DNA from: Clostridia bacterium
GTDB lineage: Bacteria > Bacillota_A > Clostridia > Christensenellales > Aristaeellaceae
Direction: 5' to 3'
NCBI GenBank assembly: GCA_017432405.1
Contig: JAFRJF010000102.1
Coordinates: forward strand, 1-60,984
Length of the DNA stretch: 60,984 nt
Shown here: positions 27,425 to 35,758 of the stretch, piece by piece
Layout of the letters: the number at the start of each line of letters is the position of its first letter
Position numbering within the stretch: position 1 is the stretch's first letter
Notes under the pieces: generated by a model
Database searches by the model: none
Told to the model about the DNA's origin: nothing
What the model saw: only the letters and a program-made list of their open reading frames with translations
Program-made: the position numbers and the translations under genes

Positions 27425-28990
27425 TTACACCACCAGTTCAACCAGCTCTTTTCCCTTCACAAGCCGTCTGTTTAGCGCTACCCGCTTTGTCTTGTTGAAA
27501 CTGTAGGTCAGCATGTATCCCTTATTCAGATGCAGTCTATCCAAATATCCACAGAGCTGCTCCTCACCGTCTCTATGGTATTTGGGCCCATGCCAGATTT
27601 TGAGCTCTATCACAAATCGATATCCCTTATAATCTATCACCAAATCCATTCGTTTTCTATTCCTTGTTTCGGCCTCGATATAATAGTTGCCGGTCCCGTT
27701 AATAATCGGTCGGATGAAGAGGAGGAACCGCAATCTGCCCTGCGTCTCGTCAATCTTCTCTGTTTGGTCTCCGTACAGATCGGGATAAATCGCCATGTAC
27801 CGCTCAAAGACATGATCCATGTCCAGTTTTCCATCCCTGATAAACTGCTGCTTATCATCTGCTGCCGCTCGATAGACCGGAGAATTCAACTCCTCCTGGC
27901 TTAAGAAGAAGTTGTACAGTCTTGTTTCAAAAATTCTGTTACAAATCTGAACGACGCCTCCGTTATTTCTCACAAAGCCATACATCTCGGCATCGGAGGT
28001 CGACACATCATCAGGGTTATATGAAATATTCTCCCCCGCAAACAAGATCCGCCATAACATTTCACGTAGTTTCTTGTTCTGATGCACCTTCCCCATCAGT
28101 GAATCGAATAGCGTATTTTTCTCCATGAGTATACGACGGACGATTTCTCCGATAGCCTCCCTATTCCACCGTAGTGCCTTATCACCATCCAACAGCTGGC
28201 AAATGCGGCTAACGAGGAATGGGTAGCCGGAAGTGTAATCTTCTATGATCTGCGCGACGGCGTCCACGTCCATCCCCGTGTGATGGTCAGCCTCGTACTC
28301 CCTCAGCATCCCCTCGATGTCCCTGGCATTGAAGCTCATATCCACATTAAAATCCGCGGCAATGTTCCAGGGGCTGTTCTCCGTGTGGCCGTCCTCGGGA
28401 CGCAGCTTGCGCTTCATATTCTTGACGTCCGTCACCCCGGCAAGAATGACAGATTGGAATGCGGGATATTCCTCCAGGTTCCTGCTCAGATAGGCATCTC
28501 GAAGCCGCGCCAGGAAGTCAAGGAAAACCTGATTGTTCGTGGCGCTGTCAATCTCATCAATGATCAGGACAAGCTTTTTCTCCGCTACAGCGCACCAATC
28601 CTCGAGCACATCGAAAAGGCTTCTCAGCTTGAGCGTCGCCACGTCCCTGTTCAGGACAGTGTTCAGCCTGTCCACGATCTCCGCCGGGATCGTCAGTTTA
28701 CCCCGCGTCCGCCTTTTCAATTCATCACAGAACGCATAGGTGAAGTCCCCCTCCGTTTTGAAATCAGCATCTGTGATTCGCTGAAAATCCAGGCTGATTA
28801 CATCGTAAGTGTTGGCGAGGTAGGAGCGAAGAGCGCTTAGTGTGGTTGTCTTTCCGTATTGGCGGGCCCGGTTGATGGTAAAATAGAGGCCCTGATCTAC
28901 CATAGCTTTGATCGCTTCCAGGCGGGAAGACAGGTCCACCATATAGTTTTTATCCGGGGCGCAAGCACCGGCTGTTTGGAAAGTCTTCAT
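27425..28990 (-). CDS. AAA ATPase with C-terminal PD-(D/E)XK nuclease-like domain
   Basis: 521 residues. A degenerate Walker A INRARQYGKTTTLSALRSYL and Walker B KKLVLIIDEIDSATNN form an AAA-ATPase-like domain (residues about 15-300). The last ~100 residues contain RMDLVIDYKGYRFVIELKIW, the Asp and E-x-K of a restriction-endonuclease fold. Proteins of this build are common and variable in gut Clostridia and Bacteroidetes, and are suspected mobile or defence-related genes. GC content is lower than in the neighbours. No partner gene is fused or overlapping. Function uncertain. Confidence 0.8.
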   Translation of the reverse strand: MKTFQTAGACAPDKNYMVDLSSRLEAIKAMVDQGLYFTINRARQYGKTTTLSALRSYLANTYDVISLDFQRITDADFKTEGDFTYAFCDELKRRTRGKLTIPAEIVDRLNTVLNRDVATLKLRSLFDVLEDWCAVAEKKLVLIIDEIDSATNNQVFLDFLARLRDAYLSRNLEEYPAFQSVILAGVTDVKNMKRKLRPEDGHTENSPWNIAADFNVDMSFNARDIEGMLREYEADHHTGMDVDAVAQIIEDYTSGYPFLVSRICQLLDGDKALRWNREAIGEIVRRILMEKNTLFDSLMGKVHQNKKLREMLWRILFAGENISYNPDDVSTSDAEMYGFVRNNGGVVQICNRIFETRLYNFFLSQEELNSPVYRAAADDKQQFIRDGKLDMDHVFERYMAIYPDLYGDQTEKIDETQGRLRFLLFIRPIINGTGNYYIEAETRNRKRMDLVIDYKGYRFVIELKIWHGPKYHRDGEEQLCGYLDRLHLNKGYMLTYSFNKTKRVALNRRLVKGKELVELVV

Positions 28991-29202
28991 TGAAATAGGT
29001 CACCTTCCGCGCGGAGATTCTGTGGCTATAGCATACCATAATACTCCCCGGGATGCAACTGATCCTGTCATTTTTAGCCCATGTATATGCAGGTGTGTCG
29101 CTCTCAACGACACGTTCATATCTGCATGTATATAAAATCCCGATTTCAAATTGTCGCTAAGCTGTCGCCCGCACCCGTACTAAAGCGGCGCTGTACATCA
29201 CA

Positions 29203-29600
29203 CTATGCCTTCACAATCCATTTCCCTGCTTTCGTCGATCCTTCCCTTTCCAGCATTCCATCTTTGCGCATTTTATCGATGCGGTAACGAACACCCGCCT
29301 CTGTTAATCCCGCAATGGGGGCAAGTTCTTTTGCAATAATGGCCAGATTTTCCGCATTGCTCTCATCAGGATTTCTTTGGCAGTTTCTTTAGTGGTTTCT
29401 TTGATAGGTTTTCTGCTTTCTTCGATAGTACTACCAATTTCAGTTGGCCAATGATGTGCATATACTGGAACGCTGCACCGATGGCGACGTTTCGCACACG
29501 GAAATTCCCTTCCATCAACTGCTACATCGTCATGTCGGGGCTGAGACGACCAGGCGTGCGAAGTGACCTCCAAACGATCATCATAAATACCCAAGAAATC
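29203..29600 (-). pseudogene. Remnant of a Schlafen/AlbA-type ATP-binding transcriptional regulator
   Basis: Fragments in all three frames on the minus strand match one ancestral protein. GIYDDRLEVTS (near 29594) is the usual strand of the HATPase_c_4 domain. In another frame RVRNVAIGAAFQYMHIIG follows, and near the end AGLTEAGVRYRIDKMRKDGM is a winged-helix DNA-binding segment ending at the TAG at 29203-29205. The 5' half is missing and at least two frameshifts separate the pieces. Confidence 0.65.
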
Positions 29601-29613
29601 CTGTTACATTATC

Positions 29614-29754
29614 TCACTGCTGGCGGTATTTGTCCCTCCGGGGGAATATGTGGTGCTTACCCTCAAACAGAATCCGCCTGTTAATGCCCCGCAGAACGAC
29701 GTGGTAATCGCCGCTCTCACGCTTTTCCGCGCTGCCCTTGGCGTAAACAGTCAC
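29614..29754 (-). pseudogene. 5' fragment of a REP-associated tyrosine (Y1) transposase
   Basis: A 46-codon frame from GTG at 29754 (GGAAGG upstream) reads AEKRESGDYHVVLRGINRRI, which resembles the N-terminus of IS200-like RAYT transposases (K-S-x-x-x-Y-H-V-x-x-R-G-I-N). It ends at a TGA at 29614-29616, long before the His-hydrophobic-His and catalytic Tyr regions. These enzymes are known to mobilise short palindromic repeats, which are abundant in this window. Confidence 0.55.
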
Positions 29755-29826
29755 ATCCTTCCCTCGGTCATATTATGCCAAGGAAAGGATGTGGTTGGCA
29801 GGAGAACCCGTTCCACGACGAGATAA

Positions 29827-30915
29827 TTATGATGCAGCAAATCCGTTCTTTGCCAATAATATACTTTCTCGAGGATCCTCGTCCAGAGCATGTTCGATGA
29901 TCTCAACTTCTCCAGAATCGATTTTCTTCTTTACAAAAGTATCAAAATCGAAATATGCCTCTCGTGAGAGTTGGGGAATGACTTCTTGCACCTCTTCCAA
30001 TTCCTGGTGCTGTAAATGTATAGTATTAAGGGTGAAGTCATACGTTGACTCGAGTTTCTCAGTCGTATCTACCGGATTCGCAAGCCAGATTGTTCTCTTA
30101 AGACCGCTTTGGAGTGCTTTGGCGTCTGCATATTTAAAAATCTCAATCCAGCCAGCCAAATTGCCGGGAAAGCAGCTTTCCAGATAATAATACTGGGCGC
30201 AGTACTCCTTAAGCACAGATGTATACATCGAAGTTAAATCAAATAACAGTGTAAAGAGCATTCCGCTTTCCAGTGGACTTGCTATTTCAAACTGATCCTC
30301 CAGCCATAGAATCAATTGTTTGGCGCTGTTAAGGAACTTCTCGATCTGTATTACATCCTGCCTATTCAATTTTTGGATACTCAAATAATGCGAAGTAGAT
30401 TTCAGGTTATCAATTAATGTCAAGATTTCTATTGTCTTGTCTTCCAGCTGAATAGCTTTCATTTCTTGTTTTAGATCCGCGACAGCAGAAGTGATTTGTT
30501 GTGCCAACCTATTTAGTTTTGAGTTGATCACGGTAAAGTTCATAACAGTCAACGCCATATTTGCTGCTCCAATTGCAGTGTTAGCCCATGCTACACCCTG
30601 CAGTGCGGATAGCATATTGATAACCCTCTTGAGTTTTTGCCCGTTTTTATAGGATAATACCAAATTGCCAATTTGTGGGAGCGCATTAACAGCTTGTACG
30701 GCGATTGCTGCCGGTCCAGGTAAAGCAGGTATAAAGGGCTTGATTGGCACGATCCCTGGTTGCTGTGTTTGATATGAAGGGAGCAGTTTATATAGTTCAA
30801 CAAATCGATCATTCTCAATCAGACGGACACCCCCGGACCCAAAGTATGCTTTTCCGGCCAAAACCAAATTCATCGCATATTGGCTGACCCTTACCACAGT
30901 GTCGATCGGGATCAA
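29827..30915 (-). CDS. Unknown protein with hydrophobic hairpin and coiled coil (module gene B)
   Basis: 362 residues, not recognised. Residues about 60-90 (PFIPALPGPAAIAVQAVNAL) and about 103-127 (GVAWANTAIGAANMALTVMN) are hydrophobic and could insert as a helical hairpin. They are followed by a long heptad-like helix (SKLNRLAQQITSAVADLKQE), and the rest is predicted alpha-helical and soluble. This resembles the layout of alpha-helical pore-forming or membrane-remodelling proteins, but there is no recognisable signature. The TTG start overlaps the TGA of gene A (TTGA), with AGGAG 11 bases upstream, so the two are coupled. Base composition is clearly AT-richer than the genome, suggesting recent transfer. 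Confidence 0.7.
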   Translation of the reverse strand: MIPIDTVVRVSQYAMNLVLAGKAYFGSGGVRLIENDRFVELYKLLPSYQTQQPGIVPIKPFIPALPGPAAIAVQAVNALPQIGNLVLSYKNGQKLKRVINMLSALQGVAWANTAIGAANMALTVMNFTVINSKLNRLAQQITSAVADLKQEMKAIQLEDKTIEILTLIDNLKSTSHYLSIQKLNRQDVIQIEKFLNSAKQLILWLEDQFEIASPLESGMLFTLLFDLTSMYTSVLKEYCAQYYYLESCFPGNLAGWIEIFKYADAKALQSGLKRTIWLANPVDTTEKLESTYDFTLNTIHLQHQELEEVQEVIPQLSREAYFDFDTFVKKKIDSGEVEIIEHALDEDPRESILLAKNGFAAS

Positions 30916-31538
30916 TTACTTTCATGCTCCTTTCCCATCTCTTTGATTGATATGAGACGCACGAGAAGATTGAAGAACAGATGTCGATATCGATTCTCAC
31001 AGTTTTGCTTCGCCGACATAGGAGGTAGATTTGGCTTAAGTAACTTTCCCATATCCTTTTCCCACGTAAAACCAGTAACATTTTCGAACTCACGGAATCC
31101 AACCAAATCGATGTGATAGTGAACCATCTGGACAGGCTGCTTCGCCATAATCGGTATCATCTGTTTTTTCGTCTGTTTTGCTATATTTTCGGAGACAATA
31201 ACCAGATTCCGTACGACGATATAAGCACGCTCTGCTTCTGTTTCCTCTCCAACTTCTTCAATAAATTGCTGAGTTCTTTCAACAATGCTGCTGATGGCCG
31301 CATCTTCCTTGACTGTTGAAAGCAGCTTAATCATGCGCTGTACTGCATCACGCAGGAAAGACCGGCACATATAACCTCGAATCAGTTCGCCTTTAGGACA
31401 AAGACCTGCTTTTATACATACCTTCTGGAAATCTGATAATTGCTCCAAAACGCGCTCTGCCTCTGGGCAGTTTTCAGGAGAGGATTCCATGATCTTGCTC
31501 AACAGGACCTCGGTGCACCCGTCTAACACATAATTCAT
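30912..31538 (-). CDS. Unknown helical protein (module gene A)
   Basis: 208 residues from MNYVLDGCTEVLLSKIMESS; GGAGGAGAA lies upstream of the ATG at 31538. There is no signal peptide or membrane segment. It is mostly helical, with a long acidic helix around VERTQQFIEEVGEETEAERA and a basic patch (IAKQTKKQMIPIMAKQ). The start codon lies about 90 bases downstream of a perfect consensus promoter overlapped by a palindrome. It is coupled to gene B. I cannot assign a family. Candidate roles are a regulator, chaperone or immunity partner of the membrane-active gene B product (inference). Confidence 0.7.
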   Translation of the reverse strand: MNYVLDGCTEVLLSKIMESSPENCPEAERVLEQLSDFQKVCIKAGLCPKGELIRGYMCRSFLRDAVQRMIKLLSTVKEDAAISSIVERTQQFIEEVGEETEAERAYIVVRNLVIVSENIAKQTKKQMIPIMAKQPVQMVHYHIDLVGFREFENVTGFTWEKDMGKLLKPNLPPMSAKQNCENRYRHLFFNLLVRLISIKEMGKEHESN

Positions 31539-31612
31539 AGGACATTCTCCTCCAGTCTTTAAAGATTTCGAAACTTTTACAGGAACTCTTCCAAGCGGCC
31601 TATCAGAAATAC

Positions 31613-31638
31613 ATAATTGTGTTTCCAAACACAATTAT
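31613..31638. promoter_or_regulatory. Perfect 12-bp inverted-repeat operator over the -10 of the two-gene module
   Basis: ATAATTGTGTTT (31613-31624) and AAACACAATTAT (31627-31638) around CC. The right arm overlaps the -10 (31634-31639) and the rest covers the start site, the classic position for a repressor. Confidence 0.75.
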
Positions 31639-31662
31639 ATCAATATGAAAAATGTGTGTCAA
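31634..31662 (-). promoter_or_regulatory. Perfect consensus sigma-A promoter of the two-gene module
   Basis: On the minus strand TTGACA (31657-31662), exactly 17 bp, TATAAT (31634-31639). The only perfect 12/12 promoter I found in the window. Confidence 0.9.
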
Positions 31663-31930
31663 TGCTAATCATACCAAATCATCGCTCTGGCTGTCCAAAG
31701 ACACAGGTCCGATTCTTTCGTCTGTTTATCGTCAGGACAGCCTGACGCCCGAACCATGCGCTTACCTGGCCGTTGCCAGCATAGAGCCACTCCTGCTCGT
31801 CCCCCTTCCCAACTCTTGAAGAAAAACACACAGTACCACAGTACGGCGGCGCATACTCAAGCGCTTTTCCCCCAGTCATCCCTTTCAGATTATACTGCGA
31901 AGAACAGAAGCATGGCGACTTATTGCGCAG

Positions 31931-31977
31931 TAGCGGCGACAATCTGCCGCCATATGGCGGCCTGATTGGCGCCGCTA
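31931..31977. repeat. TAGCGGC palindromic element, copy 2 (short)
   Basis: TAGCGGCGACAATCTGCCGC at one end and GGCGCCGCTA at the other, with CCGCCATATGGCGG in the centre. In 31640-32084 I see no convincing gene; a frame at 31679-31942 on the minus strand has no recognisable content. Confidence 0.65.
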
Positions 31978-32084
31978 CACCGCCTGCATTTCATTCTTGC
32001 CGGTCCCACATCATTCCCTAATGCCGCTGTTTTACACTGCATGCCTTGCGCATCACAAACGCCGCTTCCGTGTGACAGCTGCGG

Positions 32085-35000
32085 TTACGGCTTTATCAGG
32101 TTTTCAAGCGTTTCAAACAATGCCTCTGGTTCGACGGGCTTGGAGAGGTGCGCGTTCAATCCCGCCTGCATGCTGCGCTGCACGTCCTCGTCGAAGGCGT
32201 TTGCGGTCAACGCGATGATCGGGATGGTCGAGGCGTCGGGCCTGTCCATTGCGCGGATGACTCGGGTGGCCTCAAGCCCGTCCATCTCCGGCATCCGCAT
32301 ATCCATCAGGATCGCGTCATAATAGCCCTCGAGGTGGCTGCTGAACATATCCACCGCAATCCGCCCGTTCTCGGCGACTTCAGCATTGATCGCCCGCATG
32401 CTCAACACCATCACCATGATCTCGGCATTCACCGCAACGTCCTCCGCCAGCAGGATGTTGCGGCCCGTCAGATCGGCGCGCCGGTTTACCAGCGCCTCGT
32501 TTTTCCGCTTGAAGGCTTCGCGGAATTCGTCCATCACGCTTCCGGCAAACAGCGGCTTGGGCACAAAGGTGTCCACGCCGGCTTCTTTGGCATCGTCGGC
32601 GATGTCGTCCCAGTTGAACGACGTGAGGATGATGATCGGCGTGTCGTGCCCTTCGATGGCCCGAATCTGGCGGGTGGTTTCAACGCCGTCCATCTCCGGC
32701 ATGCGCCAGTCGATCAGGATCAGGTCATAGTCCTCCCTGCGGGCATGGCTGAGCTTTACCTTTTCGATGCCCTCAAAGCCGGACTCCGCGGTGTCGCAGG
32801 TGATGCCGATCTGCCCAAGTATGATCTGGGCGTGCTCCAGCGCAATCGGATCGTCGTCTATCACAAGCACGCTCATCTCCCGCGGGTTCAGGTCGCCGTC
32901 GTCGATGGTGCCGCCCTTTCGGGAGGACTCGCCCAGCGTGACGGTCACGGTGAACGTCGTGCCCTTGCCCTTCTCGCTCTCCACTTCGATATGGCCGTTC
33001 ATCAGCTCCACAATGCTCTTGGTGATCGGCATGCCCAGTCCGGTGCTGCCGTAACGGCTGGTGGCGGATGAATCCTCCTGGCTGAAGGCGTCGAACAGGT
33101 AGGGCAGGTATTCCTTGCGCATGCCGATGCCGCTATCGGATATGATGAACCGGATCGTGGCCTGATGGTCATACCTCGGTCCCTCTTCGATCACAAATCG
33201 CACGCGCCCGCCCTCCGGCGTGAACTTTACGGCGTTGCCGAGCATGTTTATCATCACCTGCTTAAGCTTCATCGCGTCGCCGACATAGTAATCGTCAATA
33301 CTGCCATGCGTGACGCATTCGTACCGCAGCCCCTTATCCCTGCATTGGCCGCCCACGATGGTATTGACCTGCTCCAGGCTCTTGGCAAAGGAGAACTCCT
33401 CGGCCTTGATGACCATCCTTCCGGATTCGATGCGCGACATGTCCAGAATGTCGTTGATAATTCCCAGCAAATGCTGGGCGGAGGTGCCGATCTTTGCCAG
33501 ATATTCCTTGACCTTGTCCGAAGCGGACGGCTCGTTCATGGCGATGTTGTTCAATCCGATGATCGCGTTCATGGGCGTGCGAATCTCATGGCTCATGTTG
33601 GACAGGAATGCGGTCTTGGCCCGGTTGGCCTGTTCCGCCGCCGCCAGCGCTTCCCGCAGAATGTGGTTCTGCTCGAGGGATTGCCTGGTTTCTGCGTCCA
33701 CATTGGAAAAGCTCAATCCGACAGAGTGCACCTGTCCGTCGTCCCTGTCTTCCGGATGGCGAACGCCGGCAAAGCGGATCATGACATAGATCGTCTTGCC
33801 CTCTTTGTTGATCTTATAGCGATAGGAGATCACGCGCTGCTTCCGAAGGCCCTCCCGGATCGCGTCGGGATTCGTAAACCTCAGGAATTCGTCGCGATAC
33901 TCATCGGTCACGGCATCCTGCGCATACGCCCGGATGCTCTCCGTGTAGGGGAAGCACTGACCGATCTTGAAATCCTTTTCCTCGCCCGATTCCTGATAGC
34001 ATATCCCCTCGTCCCTGTCCAGATGGACGAGATATACGCTCCAATAATCTGAACCGAGGGCCGTGATCAGCTGGTTTTGCAGCTCGCCGCTGCGCTTCTC
34101 CTGCAACAGCCGCTCCTGGAGCGACAGCTTTTCCTCCAGGGCCTCCTGCTTCGCCCGGCTTTCGGCTTCCGCCGATTTGATCCGGGCCATCTCGGTGACA
34201 TCCACGCACATGCCGAGAAGGCACAGCCTGCCGGAGGCATCCCGGAATTTGAGCTTGGTCGTCTGAAGGTTGCGAAACACGGTTCCCGTCGCGTCCGGCA
34301 CATCCTCGAAGAACACATAGGCCCGCTCCATCGCCAGCGTCTTCCTGTCGTCCTCCACGAAGTGTGTGGCGGTCTCGGCGTCAAAAATCTCATGGTCGGT
34401 CAGCCCAACCACGTCCTCCGGGCGCGTTTTCCCGGCATATTCGGCAAACGCCTGGTTGCAGGCGAGATAGACGCCCGTCTCCGCGTCCTTTGAAAAGCTC
34501 ATGGCCGGCATGTTGGTGAGCAGCGAGGAAACGGAGCCCATCAGCTCAGCCAGCCGCGCGGCGGACTGCATTTCCTCCAGAAGCCTGCGGTTTTCTTCCT
34601 CCGCCTTCTTTCCTTCCGCCAGCGCCTGCTCCAAAGCCCGGTCCCGACGGACTTCGTCGTCCACATCGATAAACCCCATGGTCACGCCGATCCTGCCGCC
34701 CGGCATGTTCACCTTGCCAAAGTGAATGCGATAATACCTCGGCCCGGATTCCAGGGCGCGGAGAAAGGTGACGGCAAATCGCCGCTTGGTTTTGAATTGT
34801 TCCAGGATATAGGGCAGGCTGATCTGTTCCTGCATTCGCTCCTGATCCTCCGGGGCAACCATGGTGGCGACATATTCGGTTTTGGTATCGGTATACTTCG
34901 CGTGGCTCAGCGCATTGTGGATCGCTTCGGCGTGGACGCTGTCCATGTCCGTGTGAAAGAGCGAGCATTCCTCGGTTTCAACGTCGTTGATCAGCCAGAC

Positions 35001-35477
35001 CGTGTTGTAATTATTGGTCAGCGTTTCGATGACGGCGTCGCGGGTCGCCGTGCCCATCTCCTGCTTTTCGCGTTTTTCCGTAATGTCCGATATAAATACG
35101 ACGTAGATCCCGCCGTAGGCCTTCGTTTGCGCATAGTGGCCGTAGTCGTCCACCCACCGGATCGCGCCGTCCTTGCGAATGATGCGGTATTCCGCGTAGT
35201 CCAGCTTGTCATCGCTGGCTTCGATCTGCTGAACGATGGACGCGCTGATTCTGTCGTAATCCTCCGGATGCACCATGCCGCGGAAGGTGAAGCCGGTCAA
35301 GGCCCTGAATTCCTCCTGGTTTGCGCAGCCGTAGATATCGAATACGGCTTTGTTGGCGTAAATCAACGCCTCGGGTTCCTCTGCCCGGTAGATGAAAAAG
35401 CCCCCGGGCATGTGCCCGCCAATTTCCCTGATGACGGAAATGGTATCGTCGTTCAGCTCAAAGCGCTTGTTTGTCAT
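32085..35477 (-). CDS. Large soluble hybrid sensor histidine kinase (multi-PAS, HisKA, HATPase, two receivers)
   Basis: 1130 residues from MTNKRFELNDDTISVIREIG, with AGGAGGG upstream of the ATG. No membrane segment. PAS-type sensor modules occupy residues about 10-125 (FFIYRAEEPEALIYANKAVF), 140-290, 310-430 (PAMSFSKDAETGVYLACNQA) and 470-600. HisKA has AFLSNMSHEIRTPMNAIIGL with the phosphoacceptor His. The ATPase boxes are MINMLGNAVKFTPEG, ISDSGIGMRKEYL and GSTGLGMPITKSI. Two receiver domains follow (LILIDWRMPEMDG and AILMDMRMPEMDG, each with the phospho-Asp). There is no Hpt or output domain, so a separate phosphotransfer partner elsewhere is expected. It reads like the large cytosolic hybrid kinases of gut Clostridia. 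Confidence 0.92.
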   Translation of the reverse strand: MTNKRFELNDDTISVIREIGGHMPGGFFIYRAEEPEALIYANKAVFDIYGCANQEEFRALTGFTFRGMVHPEDYDRISASIVQQIEASDDKLDYAEYRIIRKDGAIRWVDDYGHYAQTKAYGGIYVVFISDITEKREKQEMGTATRDAVIETLTNNYNTVWLINDVETEECSLFHTDMDSVHAEAIHNALSHAKYTDTKTEYVATMVAPEDQERMQEQISLPYILEQFKTKRRFAVTFLRALESGPRYYRIHFGKVNMPGGRIGVTMGFIDVDDEVRRDRALEQALAEGKKAEEENRRLLEEMQSAARLAELMGSVSSLLTNMPAMSFSKDAETGVYLACNQAFAEYAGKTRPEDVVGLTDHEIFDAETATHFVEDDRKTLAMERAYVFFEDVPDATGTVFRNLQTTKLKFRDASGRLCLLGMCVDVTEMARIKSAEAESRAKQEALEEKLSLQERLLQEKRSGELQNQLITALGSDYWSVYLVHLDRDEGICYQESGEEKDFKIGQCFPYTESIRAYAQDAVTDEYRDEFLRFTNPDAIREGLRKQRVISYRYKINKEGKTIYVMIRFAGVRHPEDRDDGQVHSVGLSFSNVDAETRQSLEQNHILREALAAAEQANRAKTAFLSNMSHEIRTPMNAIIGLNNIAMNEPSASDKVKEYLAKIGTSAQHLLGIINDILDMSRIESGRMVIKAEEFSFAKSLEQVNTIVGGQCRDKGLRYECVTHGSIDDYYVGDAMKLKQVMINMLGNAVKFTPEGGRVRFVIEEGPRYDHQATIRFIISDSGIGMRKEYLPYLFDAFSQEDSSATSRYGSTGLGMPITKSIVELMNGHIEVESEKGKGTTFTVTVTLGESSRKGGTIDDGDLNPREMSVLVIDDDPIALEHAQIILGQIGITCDTAESGFEGIEKVKLSHARREDYDLILIDWRMPEMDGVETTRQIRAIEGHDTPIIILTSFNWDDIADDAKEAGVDTFVPKPLFAGSVMDEFREAFKRKNEALVNRRADLTGRNILLAEDVAVNAEIMVMVLSMRAINAEVAENGRIAVDMFSSHLEGYYDAILMDMRMPEMDGLEATRVIRAMDRPDASTIPIIALTANAFDEDVQRSMQAGLNAHLSKPVEPEALFETLENLIKP

Positions 35478-35538
35478 GTTGGACACCCTCCTGTCGGCGA
35501 CCGCTCTCACTCGCTGTATCAAACGCATTATTGAAACG

Positions 35539-35567
35539 ATTATAACATAAGCGCAATGTTCCTTCAA
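35539..35567 (-). promoter_or_regulatory. Promoter of the hybrid kinase gene
   Basis: On the minus strand TTGAAG (35562-35567), 17 bp, TATAAT (35539-35544). Confidence 0.7.
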
Positions 35568-35713
35568 GAAAACAATGATAATTGCGTTGGATAATTGCAT
35601 TGAAGCGCAGTGCATGGGTAACCGTGCAAAGGCGCTTCCGGATCAATCGAGGCGGAATGGAAATAAGGAACTGTGCGGAAATTATACGTACAGAATGCGC
35701 CGTATGAAAATGC

Positions 35714-35741
35714 AGCGCGGGGCGATTGCCCGCCCCGCGCT
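35714..35741 (-). terminator. Hairpin after the hydrogenase operon
   Basis: AGCGCGGGGCG (35714-35724) pairs with CGCCCCGCGCT (35731-35741), 17 bp past the hydA stop; a modest T-tract (GCATTTTCAT) follows on the minus strand. Confidence 0.7.
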
Positions 35742-35758
35742 GTTGTTGGTTGTTCGGT

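Noticed and set aside
29081..29287. 68-codon plus-strand frame
   Set aside because: It overlaps the winged-helix piece of the decayed regulator on the other strand and has no recognisable content.
31679..31942. 87-codon minus-strand frame between the unknown module and the hybrid kinase
   Set aside because: No ribosome site, no recognisable content, overlaps a repeat; treated as non-coding.
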